Shown piece after piece: positions 1-5,898 of a DNA stretch of 7,820 nt. The notes under the pieces were generated by a model. That model was not told the origin of the DNA, did no database searches, and was given only the letters and a program-made list of their open reading frames with translations. Source of the DNA: an uncultured Chloroflexota bacterium (GTDB lineage Bacteria > Chloroflexota > Chloroflexia > Chloroflexales > Roseiflexaceae); assembly GCA_903871975.1 (NCBI GenBank), contig CAIQIY010000067.1, positions 1-7,820 of the forward strand, in the 5' to 3' direction. A program made the translations under genes and the position numbers. Position 1 is the first letter of the stretch; every line of letters begins with the position of its first letter.

Positions 1-415
1 CTGACCAGGCAAAACCAGACGATCCGGGCAGGTACCCGGATCGTCTGGTACGCAACAGACCACTGGTACGGTTTCGGGCGTCGGTGCATCGTTGCAGCAA
101 CGGGAACCATGCGCGTGACCCGACCGCAGATGCGACGGATACGATCGCGGGGCGCGGTTCATCGATCAAACATCCGATGCTCGTGGTATCGATGATCCGC
201 CATCCCATCGCTATCCTGATCGGTTCCTCGTCGCTGCCCACGGCGACAGGACATCGAGCACGGTTCGGTCTGTCTCGAACAATGTCGACCAACATCCGAA
301 GCATTGGCACAGCCCACCACGCAGGCTGCTCCGTCTGATCACACCACGCATCCAGTGTGCGACCTGCCGCGTAGACATCGGCACGGCGCGTGTATGGTAT
401 GCAAAGGATTCTTCG
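1..415. other. Non-coding stretch upstream of the aldehyde dehydrogenase
   Basis: I see no convincing gene here. The short open frames have no family resemblance, no good ribosome site and unrelated frames. Besides the hairpin at 14-49, the stretch holds an 8-bp direct repeat CTGGTACG (45-52 and 63-70), a small palindrome CGTTGCAGCAACG (90-102) and an 8-bp inverted repeat TCATCGAT/ATCGATGA (159-166 and 188-195). The promoter for the following gene should lie here, but no sequence is close enough to a sigma-70 consensus to mark it. No tRNA-like cloverleaf was recognised. Confidence 0.55.
14..49. terminator. Perfect 15-bp hairpin, possible terminator
   Basis: Positions 14-28 (ACCAGACGATCCGGG) are the exact reverse complement of 35-49, with a 6-nt loop (CAGGTA). 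The stem is strong and has no mismatch. The + strand has no T-run after it. On the - strand the stem would be followed by TTTT (complement of 11-14), so it would look more like an intrinsic terminator for a - strand transcript. It may instead end a + strand gene lying left of the window, or be a bidirectional terminator or repeat. The hairpin is directly visible; its function is inferred. Confidence 0.5.
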
Positions 416-1960
416 ATGACCAAGATGATCGCTCCGGACGTCGAGTGGTCGGGCCTGCTGGCGCAGGCGCGGAGTGCCTTTCCCGAGGCGTTCGATTCCG
501 GCGGCCACGCCCTCAACCTGATCGCTGGTGAGTGGAGCCACCCCGGAAACGGCAAGCATTTCCTCTCGCCGGTCGACGGCACCGAGCTCGGCCTCTATCC
601 GATGATCGATCTCGACACTGCGTTGCGCGCCGTCTCGGCCGCCGCCGAAGAATTTGATACCTGGTCGCGAGTTGACCTTGACACTCGTCGCACACGCGTT
701 CTGGCGTGTCTTGATGGCCTACGGCAGCACCGCGACCTGATCGCCCGGCTGCTGATCTGGGAGATCGGCAAGCCCTGGTCGCAGGCCTGTGTCGATGTCG
801 ACCGCTGCATCAGTGGCGTCGAGTGGTATCTCGAGCACATTCCGTCGATGATGCAGTGGCGCAAGCCACTCGGCCTGATCTCGAACATCGCCTCGTGGAA
901 CTACCCGCTCTCGGTGCTGGTGCATGCGATGCTGGTGCAGGTACTCGCCGGCAACCCAGTCATCGCCAAGACGCCCAGCGACGGCGGGCTGTATGCGCTG
1001 ACGGTCTCGCTGGCGATCGCACGGCGGGCTGGCCTGCCGGTGTCGTTGGTGAGTGGCTCGGGTGGCCAGCTGAGCGAAGCGCTGGTGCGCAATCCCGACA
1101 TCGCCTGCCTGGCGTTTGTCGGCGGCAAAACCAATGGTCGCGACATCGCCTCGAGCCTGTACGACCGCAACAAGCGCTACATGCTCGAGATGGAAGGCGT
1201 CAACGCCTATGGCATCTGGCAATTCAGCGACTGGGACAGCCTGTCGAAGCAGCTGAAGCGTGGCTTTGACTACGGCAAGCAGCGCTGTACCGCCTATGTG
1301 CGGCTCGTCGTCCAGCGTCAGCTGTTTCCACAGTTTCTCGAGATGTACCTGCCAGTGCTCAAATCGCTGCGCTTCGGCAATCCAACGCTCGTCGACCAGC
1401 CAGGCGATCCACTGCCGACCCTCGATTTTGGTCCGATGATCAACAGTCGCAAGGTCGAGGAGTTGCGGGTGATGTATAGCGAGGCGATCGGCAGCGGCGC
1501 AGTCAGCCTGTACGAGGGGCATTTCGACGAAGCGATGTTCCTGCCCAACCAGGACATCTCGGCGTACATCGCGCCAGCATCGGTGTTCAATCTGCCACGC
1601 AACTGCCGGCTCCACCACAACGAGCCATTCGGCCCCATCGACAGCGTGGTGGTCGTCGATCGCGTCGAGGAGCTGATCGCCGAGATGAACATCTCGAACG
1701 GATCGCTGGTATCGTCGATCGCCAGCGACAACAAGCGGCTGGCACAGCAGATCGCGAGCGAGATCCGCGCATTCAAGGTCGGCATCAACACCATCCGATC
1801 GCGTGGCGACCGCGACGAAGTCTTCGGCGGCATCGGCCAGTCGTGGCGCGGCTGTTTCGTCGGCGGCAAATATCTGGTCGAGTCGGTCACGATCGGGGCG
1901 CCAGGCGAGCGGTTGATGGGCAACTTCCCCGACTACACGCTGATGCCCGACGCCCGCTGA
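416..1960 (+). CDS. Divergent aldehyde dehydrogenase family protein
   Basis: This is an NAD(P)+-dependent aldehyde dehydrogenase of 514 residues, probably cytosolic, expected to oxidise an aldehyde to its acid. Visible landmarks are the WNYPL motif with the oxyanion-hole Asn162, Lys185 for the cofactor ribose, catalytic Glu258, catalytic Cys291 in GKQRCTA (33 residues after the Glu, normal for the family), and the EPFGP motif with Glu403. It departs from the family pattern in several places. The usual ELGGK around the catalytic Glu reads EMEGV, the FTGS segment reads FVGG (234-237), and Ser188 sits where NAD-specific enzymes often have Glu, which may favour NADP+ (inference). The C-terminal extension is longer than in many members and ends in GNFPDYTLMP (502-511). 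The start is chosen because AAAGGA (403-408) lies 7 nt upstream. The substrate cannot be read from the sequence. No gene follows within 138 bp, so it may be transcribed alone. Confidence 0.9.
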   Translation: MTKMIAPDVEWSGLLAQARSAFPEAFDSGGHALNLIAGEWSHPGNGKHFLSPVDGTELGLYPMIDLDTALRAVSAAAEEFDTWSRVDLDTRRTRVLACLDGLRQHRDLIARLLIWEIGKPWSQACVDVDRCISGVEWYLEHIPSMMQWRKPLGLISNIASWNYPLSVLVHAMLVQVLAGNPVIAKTPSDGGLYALTVSLAIARRAGLPVSLVSGSGGQLSEALVRNPDIACLAFVGGKTNGRDIASSLYDRNKRYMLEMEGVNAYGIWQFSDWDSLSKQLKRGFDYGKQRCTAYVRLVVQRQLFPQFLEMYLPVLKSLRFGNPTLVDQPGDPLPTLDFGPMINSRKVEELRVMYSEAIGSGAVSLYEGHFDEAMFLPNQDISAYIAPASVFNLPRNCRLHHNEPFGPIDSVVVVDRVEELIAEMNISNGSLVSSIASDNKRLAQQIASEIRAFKVGINTIRSRGDRDEVFGGIGQSWRGCFVGGKYLVESVTIGAPGERLMGNFPDYTLMPDAR

Positions 1961-1999
1961 GCCGCGCTCGCGGCGACGCGACGGCCGTCATTCAGCCGA

Positions 2000-2034
2000 A
2001 CCATGCGAACCGTGCCGATGGCACGGTTCGTGGT
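2000..2034. promoter_or_regulatory. Spaced palindrome between aldehyde dehydrogenase and acuI
   Basis: CGAACCGTGCC (2006-2016) and GGCACGGTTCG (2020-2030) form a perfect 11-bp inverted repeat around a 3-nt loop. The stem can extend by ACCA (2000-2003) with TGGT (2031-2034) across a 2-nt bulge. It begins 40 bp after the aldehyde dehydrogenase stop and is not followed by a T-run. It also sits directly upstream of an extended -10 element, where the -35 region would be. It could therefore be a terminator-type hairpin for the upstream gene, or an operator for a dimeric repressor or activator acting on acuI. The sequence does not decide between them. Confidence 0.5.
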
Positions 2035-2039
2035 ATGAT
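2031..2039 (+). promoter_or_regulatory. Extended -10 promoter element of acuI (putative)
   Basis: TGGTATGAT matches the extended -10 form TGnTATAAT with one mismatch in the hexamer. No -35 hexamer is recognisable at 16-18 bp upstream; that space is occupied by the palindrome at 2000-2034. Extended -10 promoters can work without a good -35, and an activator or repressor bound at the palindrome would fit. The implied transcript would have a leader of about 50 nt with a GC-rich hairpin (GCGGCCC at 2046-2052 pairing with GGGCCGC at 2063-2069). Confidence 0.4.
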
Positions 2040-2098
2040 CTGGCGGCGGCCCGCCGGGCCGTGGGCCGCGCGGCGGCCGGGATGCAGGGAGCGATGTC

Positions 2099-3094
2099 AT
2101 GAGCGGGATGGTTCGCGCGTTGCTGCTCGAGCGCAGTGAAGATGGTGCGTTGCGCTGTGCAATTCAGCACCTCGACGATGCAGCACTGCCAGCTGGCAAT
2201 GTTGTCGTCGATGTTCACTTCTCGAGCCTGAACTACAAGGATGGATTGAGCATCAGCGGTACTGCGCGCATCGCACGCAGCTTCCCGATCGTCCCGGGCA
2301 TCGATCTGGCAGGAGTCGTGCGCGAGTCGAGCGATGCACGGTTCGCGGCGGGCGATGCGGTCATCCTCACCGGCTATGGCATCGGCGAGCGGCATTGGGG
2401 CGGCTACACCGAACGCACCCGGGTGTCAGCCGACTGGCTGGTGCCCCTGCCGGCGCCGCTGACGCTGCATCAGGCGATGGTCATCGGCACAGCCGGCTTC
2501 ACCGCAATGCTGGCCGTGATGGCGTTGGAGCGTGCCGGCGTGACACCGCGGGGCGGTGATGTGCTGGTGAGTGGTGGTGGCGGTGGCGTCGGAGGCGTCG
2601 CCATCGCGCTGTTGGCGCGACGGGGCTATCGCGTGGTGGCGGCGAGCGGCCGCCCCGAGCTGGGCGAATACCTGCGCGAGCTGGGTGCGTCGGCAGTGAT
2701 CGAGCGCAGCGTGCTGAGCGCACCTGGCAAACCGCTCGAATCCGAGCGCTGGGCCGGCGCCATCGACACTGTCGGCGGCGACACGCTGGCGGGGATCATC
2801 CGCGGGCTGGCATACGGCGGCGCGGTAGCGGCCTGTGGCAACGCCGGCGGTGCGACGCTCGCCACCACCGTCTTCCCGTTCATCCTGCGCGGCGTTCAAC
2901 TCATCGGCATCGACTCGGTGCAATGTCCGGCAGAGCCGCGCCGGGCAGCATGGCGCCGCCTGGCCGACGATCTCGATGCAGCACAGCTCGGGCGCCTGGC
3001 GCACGAGATTGGCCTGGCCGAGGTGCCTGCCTACGCCAGCGAGATCGTGGCTGGCCGAATCCGTGGTCGGGTGGTGGTCGACGTGCGCCGCTGA
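2099..3094 (+). CDS. acuI: AcuI/YhdH-family acrylyl-CoA reductase (NADPH), MDR superfamily
   Basis: This 331-residue protein belongs to the zinc-independent medium-chain reductases. AcuI/YhdH enzymes reduce acrylyl-CoA to propionyl-CoA with NADPH in the cytosol and remove the toxic electrophile. Family signatures run the whole length: LNYKDGL (44-50), PGIDLAG (66-72), GERHWGGYTE (96-105), IGTAGFTAML (129-138), the glycine-rich nucleotide loop near 159-166, SGR at 183-185 suited to the NADPH phosphate (inference), ERWAGAIDTVGG (216-227), YGGAVAACG (239-247), FPFILRGVQLIGIDSV (259-274). Length is normal for the family. The nucleotide loop is unusually Gly-rich, with five consecutive glycines where relatives have mixed residues. 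AGGGAG (2086-2091) is 7 nt before this ATG; the in-frame ATG at 2108 is a less well placed alternative. The peptidase gene starts 21 bp after its stop, which suggests co-transcription, although the two have no obvious functional link. Confidence 0.92.
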   Translation: MSGMVRALLLERSEDGALRCAIQHLDDAALPAGNVVVDVHFSSLNYKDGLSISGTARIARSFPIVPGIDLAGVVRESSDARFAAGDAVILTGYGIGERHWGGYTERTRVSADWLVPLPAPLTLHQAMVIGTAGFTAMLAVMALERAGVTPRGGDVLVSGGGGGVGGVAIALLARRGYRVVAASGRPELGEYLRELGASAVIERSVLSAPGKPLESERWAGAIDTVGGDTLAGIIRGLAYGGAVAACGNAGGATLATTVFPFILRGVQLIGIDSVQCPAEPRRAAWRRLADDLDAAQLGRLAHEIGLAEVPAYASEIVAGRIRGRVVVDVRR

Positions 3095-3115
3095 TGCGCC
3101 GGGCGGAGAAACCGC

Positions 3116-5155
3116 ATGGATATGCGGCATCGGGCCATATGGCTGGCACTGGTCGCGATGCTGGCGCTGCCGCTGCCAGCCCGGGCGGCTGGCACTGGCT
3201 GCGAAGATGGGCGAGTAGGCCTGGCCGCGGGGAGTGTCGCCACCACCGATGCCGGCACGGCGTTGTCGCTGGTTCTGTCGACGGCAGCGCTGAGCGGTGC
3301 GTCGGCATGTGTCCTGGTGGGTCTGCTCGCCGCCGGCGATGGCACCACCGACCGCCCGATCGCGCCGGGGGGGCCGGCCGGCCTGGCGGAACAGCTCGCA
3401 TGGGCTGCCGCATGGTTGCGCAGCGACACCGTCCCGAGCGTGCTCGAGTTCCGCGATGGCCGGGTGGTGCTGCCGGCGCGCCTCACGCTGCAGGAACGTG
3501 CCGTGTGGCTGGTGCTGGCAGCCGGCCGCGGCCAAACTGCATGGCTGCGCGCGCGCGAGCGTTTCGAGCGCCATCCGGCAGCCGCCGAGGTACGCCGCGC
3601 CGCACCGGCCGCGCCCCGCGACGTTGATGGCGTCGTGCTGGAGCGCCCCTGGCCAGCGGGCACCCGCGTGGCACACCTCAGCTTCTTCGATCACTACGTC
3701 CCGGACGTCGACCGCGTGCCGGCACAGCAACGCAACCGCGTGATGATCGACTACCTCGGCCGTACCGGCTCGCGCTACGATGGCCACGATGGCCACGACT
3801 ACACCTTCCCCGATGCCCCGTTCGCGACCCCGGTGCTCGCCGCAGCACCCGGGACGGCATACGCCTTCGGCAGCGATGCGCGCGGTCTGGGCGTGGTCAT
3901 CCGTCATGCGGCTGGCTTCGAGACGGTGTATTGGCATCTCGGATCGATCGATGGCGGGCTGGCGGCGCTGATCGACCGCCAGATCGGCTTGCCGGTGGTT
4001 GCCGGCGAGCGCATCGGTACCAGCGGCGCGAGCGGCACGAGCGGCACGCCGCATCTGCACTTCGAGGTGCGCCGCCATGGCAAACAATTCGATCCGTATG
4101 GCTGGTATGGGCCCGCCGGTGATCCGTGCGTCGGCTATGCGTGGTGCGCACCGAGCAGCTGGCTCTGGAGCCCGGCCCTCGCCGGCGAGTTCGATTTCAC
4201 GCCGCCGCTCACCGATGCCGTGGCACCGCATCTGATCATGACCGTCGATCCGGATCCGGCGGTGGCCTTGCTGGCACAGTTCGATGGGCATGCGTTGCAG
4301 GCCATCGGTCAGGGAGTGCCGCAGCTCGCTGGTGCACCGACGTTCGTCAGCGGCCGCATGGGCGATGCGGTGACGCTGAACGGCACGGATCGGCTGGCGT
4401 ATGCCACCGCGCCACACCTCGATCCGGCACTGGGGGCGATCGCGCTGTGGGTGTATGTGCCACTCGCGGCCGTCGGCACAGTGCTGGCCAGCAGCGCGGA
4501 TCCGACGGCCGCGGGCGGCGGTGCCGGTACGCTGGAGTTGCGCCGTGAGCTGCGCGGCGTGACGTACACCTGGGTGTTTGCGACGATCGGCGATGCCGGC
4601 ACCACGCAGCGCGACGAGCTGCTGGCGGCTGATGGCCTCGCGCCGGGTTGGCGGCATCTGGTGCTGGTGTGGCGCCGTAGCGATGGCCTCAAGCAACTGT
4701 CGCTCGATGGCCGGCTGGCGGCCAGCACGACGCGCGCAGCGCTGCCCACGAGCCTCGGCACCACCCTCGAGCTCGGCCGGCTCGCGCCCACGACACCGGC
4801 TGCGGCCTTCAGCTACGATGAGCTGGTGATCTACCGGACGATTCGTACCGCATCGCAGGTAGCCGCCCTGGCGAATGGCAATGCACGGTTCAGCGTGGCG
4901 CCCGTACCACGCGATCGAATCACGGTCGATGTGAATGCCATGGATCGCGAGAGCGCCCTGGGTGAGCTGGTGGTGTACACCGACGACCGGCTGGTGAGCC
5001 GCGGCGCGTTCCGCGAGACGCTGCTGCTGCAGCCGCCGGCGGCGCTCTGGTCGCTGACGGTGCGCGTCGCCGACGCTGCCGGCAATGTCAGTACCAGCAC
5101 ACAGGTCGTGCCACTCGGGCGGCAGCTGTTCGTCCCGCGTGTGGCCGCCCCGTGA
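3116..5155 (+). CDS. Secreted M23 peptidase with LamG-like and Ig-like domains
   Basis: This 679-residue exported protein is probably a zinc metallopeptidase acting on peptidoglycan cross-links or other Gly-containing peptides. Residues 1-24 are a signal peptide: positive start, hydrophobic core 7-21, cleavage after ARA at 24. Residues 25-175 match nothing I recognise. The M23 (LytM/lysostaphin-like) domain spans about 180-330 and has the HxxxD zinc motif (His224, Asp228), YWHLG with His274, and HLH at 313-315, so all expected catalytic and metal residues are present. Cys338 and Cys344 may form a disulfide. Residues about 385-585 resemble a LamG/concanavalin-type jellyroll, ending in the typical YDELVIYRTIRTASQV stretch. 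About 592-665 looks like a bacterial Ig-like fold (VRVADAAGNVS). The extreme C-terminus, LFVPRVAAP, is short and hydrophobic. GGAG (3105-3108) sits 7 nt upstream, so ATG 3116 is preferred over ATG 3122. It lies 21 bp after acuI. Confidence 0.88.
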   Translation: MDMRHRAIWLALVAMLALPLPARAAGTGCEDGRVGLAAGSVATTDAGTALSLVLSTAALSGASACVLVGLLAAGDGTTDRPIAPGGPAGLAEQLAWAAAWLRSDTVPSVLEFRDGRVVLPARLTLQERAVWLVLAAGRGQTAWLRARERFERHPAAAEVRRAAPAAPRDVDGVVLERPWPAGTRVAHLSFFDHYVPDVDRVPAQQRNRVMIDYLGRTGSRYDGHDGHDYTFPDAPFATPVLAAAPGTAYAFGSDARGLGVVIRHAAGFETVYWHLGSIDGGLAALIDRQIGLPVVAGERIGTSGASGTSGTPHLHFEVRRHGKQFDPYGWYGPAGDPCVGYAWCAPSSWLWSPALAGEFDFTPPLTDAVAPHLIMTVDPDPAVALLAQFDGHALQAIGQGVPQLAGAPTFVSGRMGDAVTLNGTDRLAYATAPHLDPALGAIALWVYVPLAAVGTVLASSADPTAAGGGAGTLELRRELRGVTYTWVFATIGDAGTTQRDELLAADGLAPGWRHLVLVWRRSDGLKQLSLDGRLAASTTRAALPTSLGTTLELGRLAPTTPAAAFSYDELVIYRTIRTASQVAALANGNARFSVAPVPRDRITVDVNAMDRESALGELVVYTDDRLVSRGAFRETLLLQPPAALWSLTVRVADAAGNVSTSTQVVPLGRQLFVPRVAAP

Positions 5156-5173
5156 ATCACGCCGGCAATCTGC

Positions 5174-5198
5174 GATGCGGCTCGGAACAGCCCGCATC
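5174..5198 (+). terminator. Weak hairpin after the peptidase gene
   Basis: GATGCGG (5174-5180) can pair with CCGCATC (5192-5198) across an 11-nt loop, starting 18 bp after the peptidase stop. No T-run follows. It might help end the acuI-peptidase transcript before the new promoter at 5236-5264, but a 7-bp stem in GC-rich DNA can arise by chance. Confidence 0.25.
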
Positions 5199-5235
5199 AC
5201 ATGCCCCGGTCGGCGCCCCAGGTGCCCTGCAGTGA

Positions 5236-5264
5236 TTGACGCACCCGGTCGCGCTGCCTATAAT
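5236..5264 (+). promoter_or_regulatory. Near-consensus sigma-70 promoter
   Basis: TTGACG (5236-5241, 5 of 6 to TTGACA) and TATAAT (5259-5264, 6 of 6) are separated by exactly 17 bp, the optimal spacing. Transcription would start near 5271 and give a leader of about 46 nt before the ATG at 5317. It is the best promoter in the window and should give strong, housekeeping-type expression of the small membrane protein. The TTG of the -35 box is also an in-frame potential start codon, so an automated call starting at 5236 would be wrong. Confidence 0.8.
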
Positions 5265-5316
5265 CAGTGCGCTGCGTGCTCGTTCGTCATCCGGTTGCAA
5301 GGGGGATGTCGTCACC

Positions 5317-5790
5317 ATGATGTACCCGCTGTTTCTCTCACTTCATTCCATCACCCGCTGGGCGGTCATCGTCTTTGGTGTCCTGGTCATCGCACAGGCA
5401 GTGCTCGGCATGTCCAGCCGGCGCGACTGGCGGACACTCGATCAGCGTGGCGTCGACGGGCTCTTCTGGTCGGTGAACATCCAGATCGTGCTGGGCCTCA
5501 TCCTGTACGTATTCCTCAGCCCGATCATCCAGGATGCGCTGAGCGATTTCCGTGGTGCGATGCGCGACAGCCGAGTACGCTTCTGGTTGATCGAGCACAT
5601 GACGATGATGATCATTGCGCTCGGCCTGGTGCACATCGGCGCAGCACGCGTGCGCCGCGCCGCCGATGCTGTGGCGAAGCATCGTGCAGCGTTGATCTTC
5701 TTCGGCATCGCGCTGCTGCTCATCCTGATCTCGATCCCGTGGCCCGGCACCGGCGCCGATCCGCGGCCGCTGTATCGCCTGCCATGGTGA
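5317..5790 (+). CDS. Small four-helix membrane protein with conserved-looking His residues
   Basis: This 157-residue inner-membrane protein has unproven function. Four hydrophobic segments are visible at about 13-31, 48-70, 89-110 and 124-142. Positive charges cluster in the loops after helix 1 (Arg35, Arg36, Arg39) and after helix 3 (Arg111, Arg113, Arg114, Lys121, Arg123), which predicts both termini outside the cytoplasm (inference). His10 (LHSITRW), His94 (LIEHMTMM) and His106 (LVHIG) lie at or in helices, and helix 4 ends in IPWP. The pattern resembles a family of small proteins in Bacteroidota and Chloroflexota sometimes labelled cytochrome b-like, from memory only; haem binding is a hypothesis. 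ATG 5317 is chosen over the in-frame TTG at 5236 because that TTG is the -35 box and lies upstream of the transcript. GGGGGA (5301-5306) is 10 nt before the ATG. A second ATG follows directly at 5320. Confidence 0.85.
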   Translation: MMYPLFLSLHSITRWAVIVFGVLVIAQAVLGMSSRRDWRTLDQRGVDGLFWSVNIQIVLGLILYVFLSPIIQDALSDFRGAMRDSRVRFWLIEHMTMMIIALGLVHIGAARVRRAADAVAKHRAALIFFGIALLLILISIPWPGTGADPRPLYRLPW

Positions 5791-5880
5791 TCCCGAAGCA
5801 CTCCCGCTGGCCAGCGTCGTGGCCGGGCCGGCCACGACGCGAGTCGAACCACGACGCAGGCGATTCGCCGCGCTTCGGGA
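5791..5880. repeat. Nine-bp inverted repeat enclosing the intergenic region
   Basis: TCCCGAAGC (5791-5799), starting immediately after the membrane-protein stop, is the exact reverse complement of GCTTCGGGA (5872-5880), which lies just before the methyltransferase ribosome site. Together they bracket the 12-bp hairpin at 5814-5840. Also inside are the palindrome CTGGCCAG (5807-5814) and a second copy of CCACGACGC near 5850. The whole gap could fold as a branched structure in RNA or as a cruciform in DNA. It might be a small palindromic repeat element, but only a genome-wide search could show other copies. Confidence 0.4.
5814..5840 (+). terminator. Strong 12-bp hairpin after the membrane-protein gene
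   Basis: GCGTCGTGGCCG (5814-5825) pairs perfectly with CGGCCACGACGC (5829-5840) around a 3-nt loop, 23 bp downstream of the stop at 5790. The stem is long and GC-rich, which fits a transcription end signal or a 3'-end stabiliser. There is no T-run, so it is not a classical intrinsic terminator. Hairpins without U-tracts are often proposed as terminators in GC-rich genomes. Confidence 0.5.
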
Positions 5881-5886
5881 CATGGC

Positions 5887-5892
5887 GAGGTG
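5887..5892 (+). promoter_or_regulatory. Shine-Dalgarno site that fixes the methyltransferase start
   Basis: GAGGTG is a perfect 6-base complement to the 16S rRNA anti-Shine-Dalgarno end. It lies 6 nt before GTG 5899. The alternative in-frame GTG at 5890 is inside this site and has no comparable site of its own, so 5899 is the better start. Confidence 0.7.
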
Positions 5893-5898
5893 TCACGC

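Noticed and set aside
115..145. GTGACC and TACGAT as a sigma-70 promoter
   Set aside because: Each hexamer matches 4 of 6 and the spacer is 19 bp, not distinguishable from chance.
84..338. Small + strand frame (84 codons) in the upstream gap
   Set aside because: No ribosome site, low-complexity composition unlike a folded protein, no similarity recognised.
372..400. TAGACA with a TATGGT/TGGTAT box as promoter of the aldehyde dehydrogenase
   Set aside because: With TATGGT the spacer is only 15 bp; with TGGTAT the -10 match is 3 of 6 and the transcript would begin at the ribosome site.
211..582. - strand frame (123 codons) crossing into the aldehyde dehydrogenase start
   Set aside because: It overlaps the well-supported gene start and has no recognisable domain or ribosome site.
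719..1618. Antisense open frame of 299 codons inside the aldehyde dehydrogenase
   Set aside because: It is a codon-bias shadow of a gene with clear catalytic motifs; no family resemblance or ribosome site.
4018..4053. Repeated AGCGGCACG-like units as a microsatellite or regulatory repeat
   Set aside because: They encode the Gly/Ser-rich GTSGASGTSGTPHLH loop that normally precedes the M23 HxH motif, so protein coding explains them.
2426..5200. Very long open frame on the - strand (924 codons) antisense to acuI and the peptidase
   Set aside because: Its composition is Arg/His/Gln/Ala-rich and low in recognisable domains, as expected for the antisense of GC-biased codons. It spans two well-supported + strand genes and their gap.
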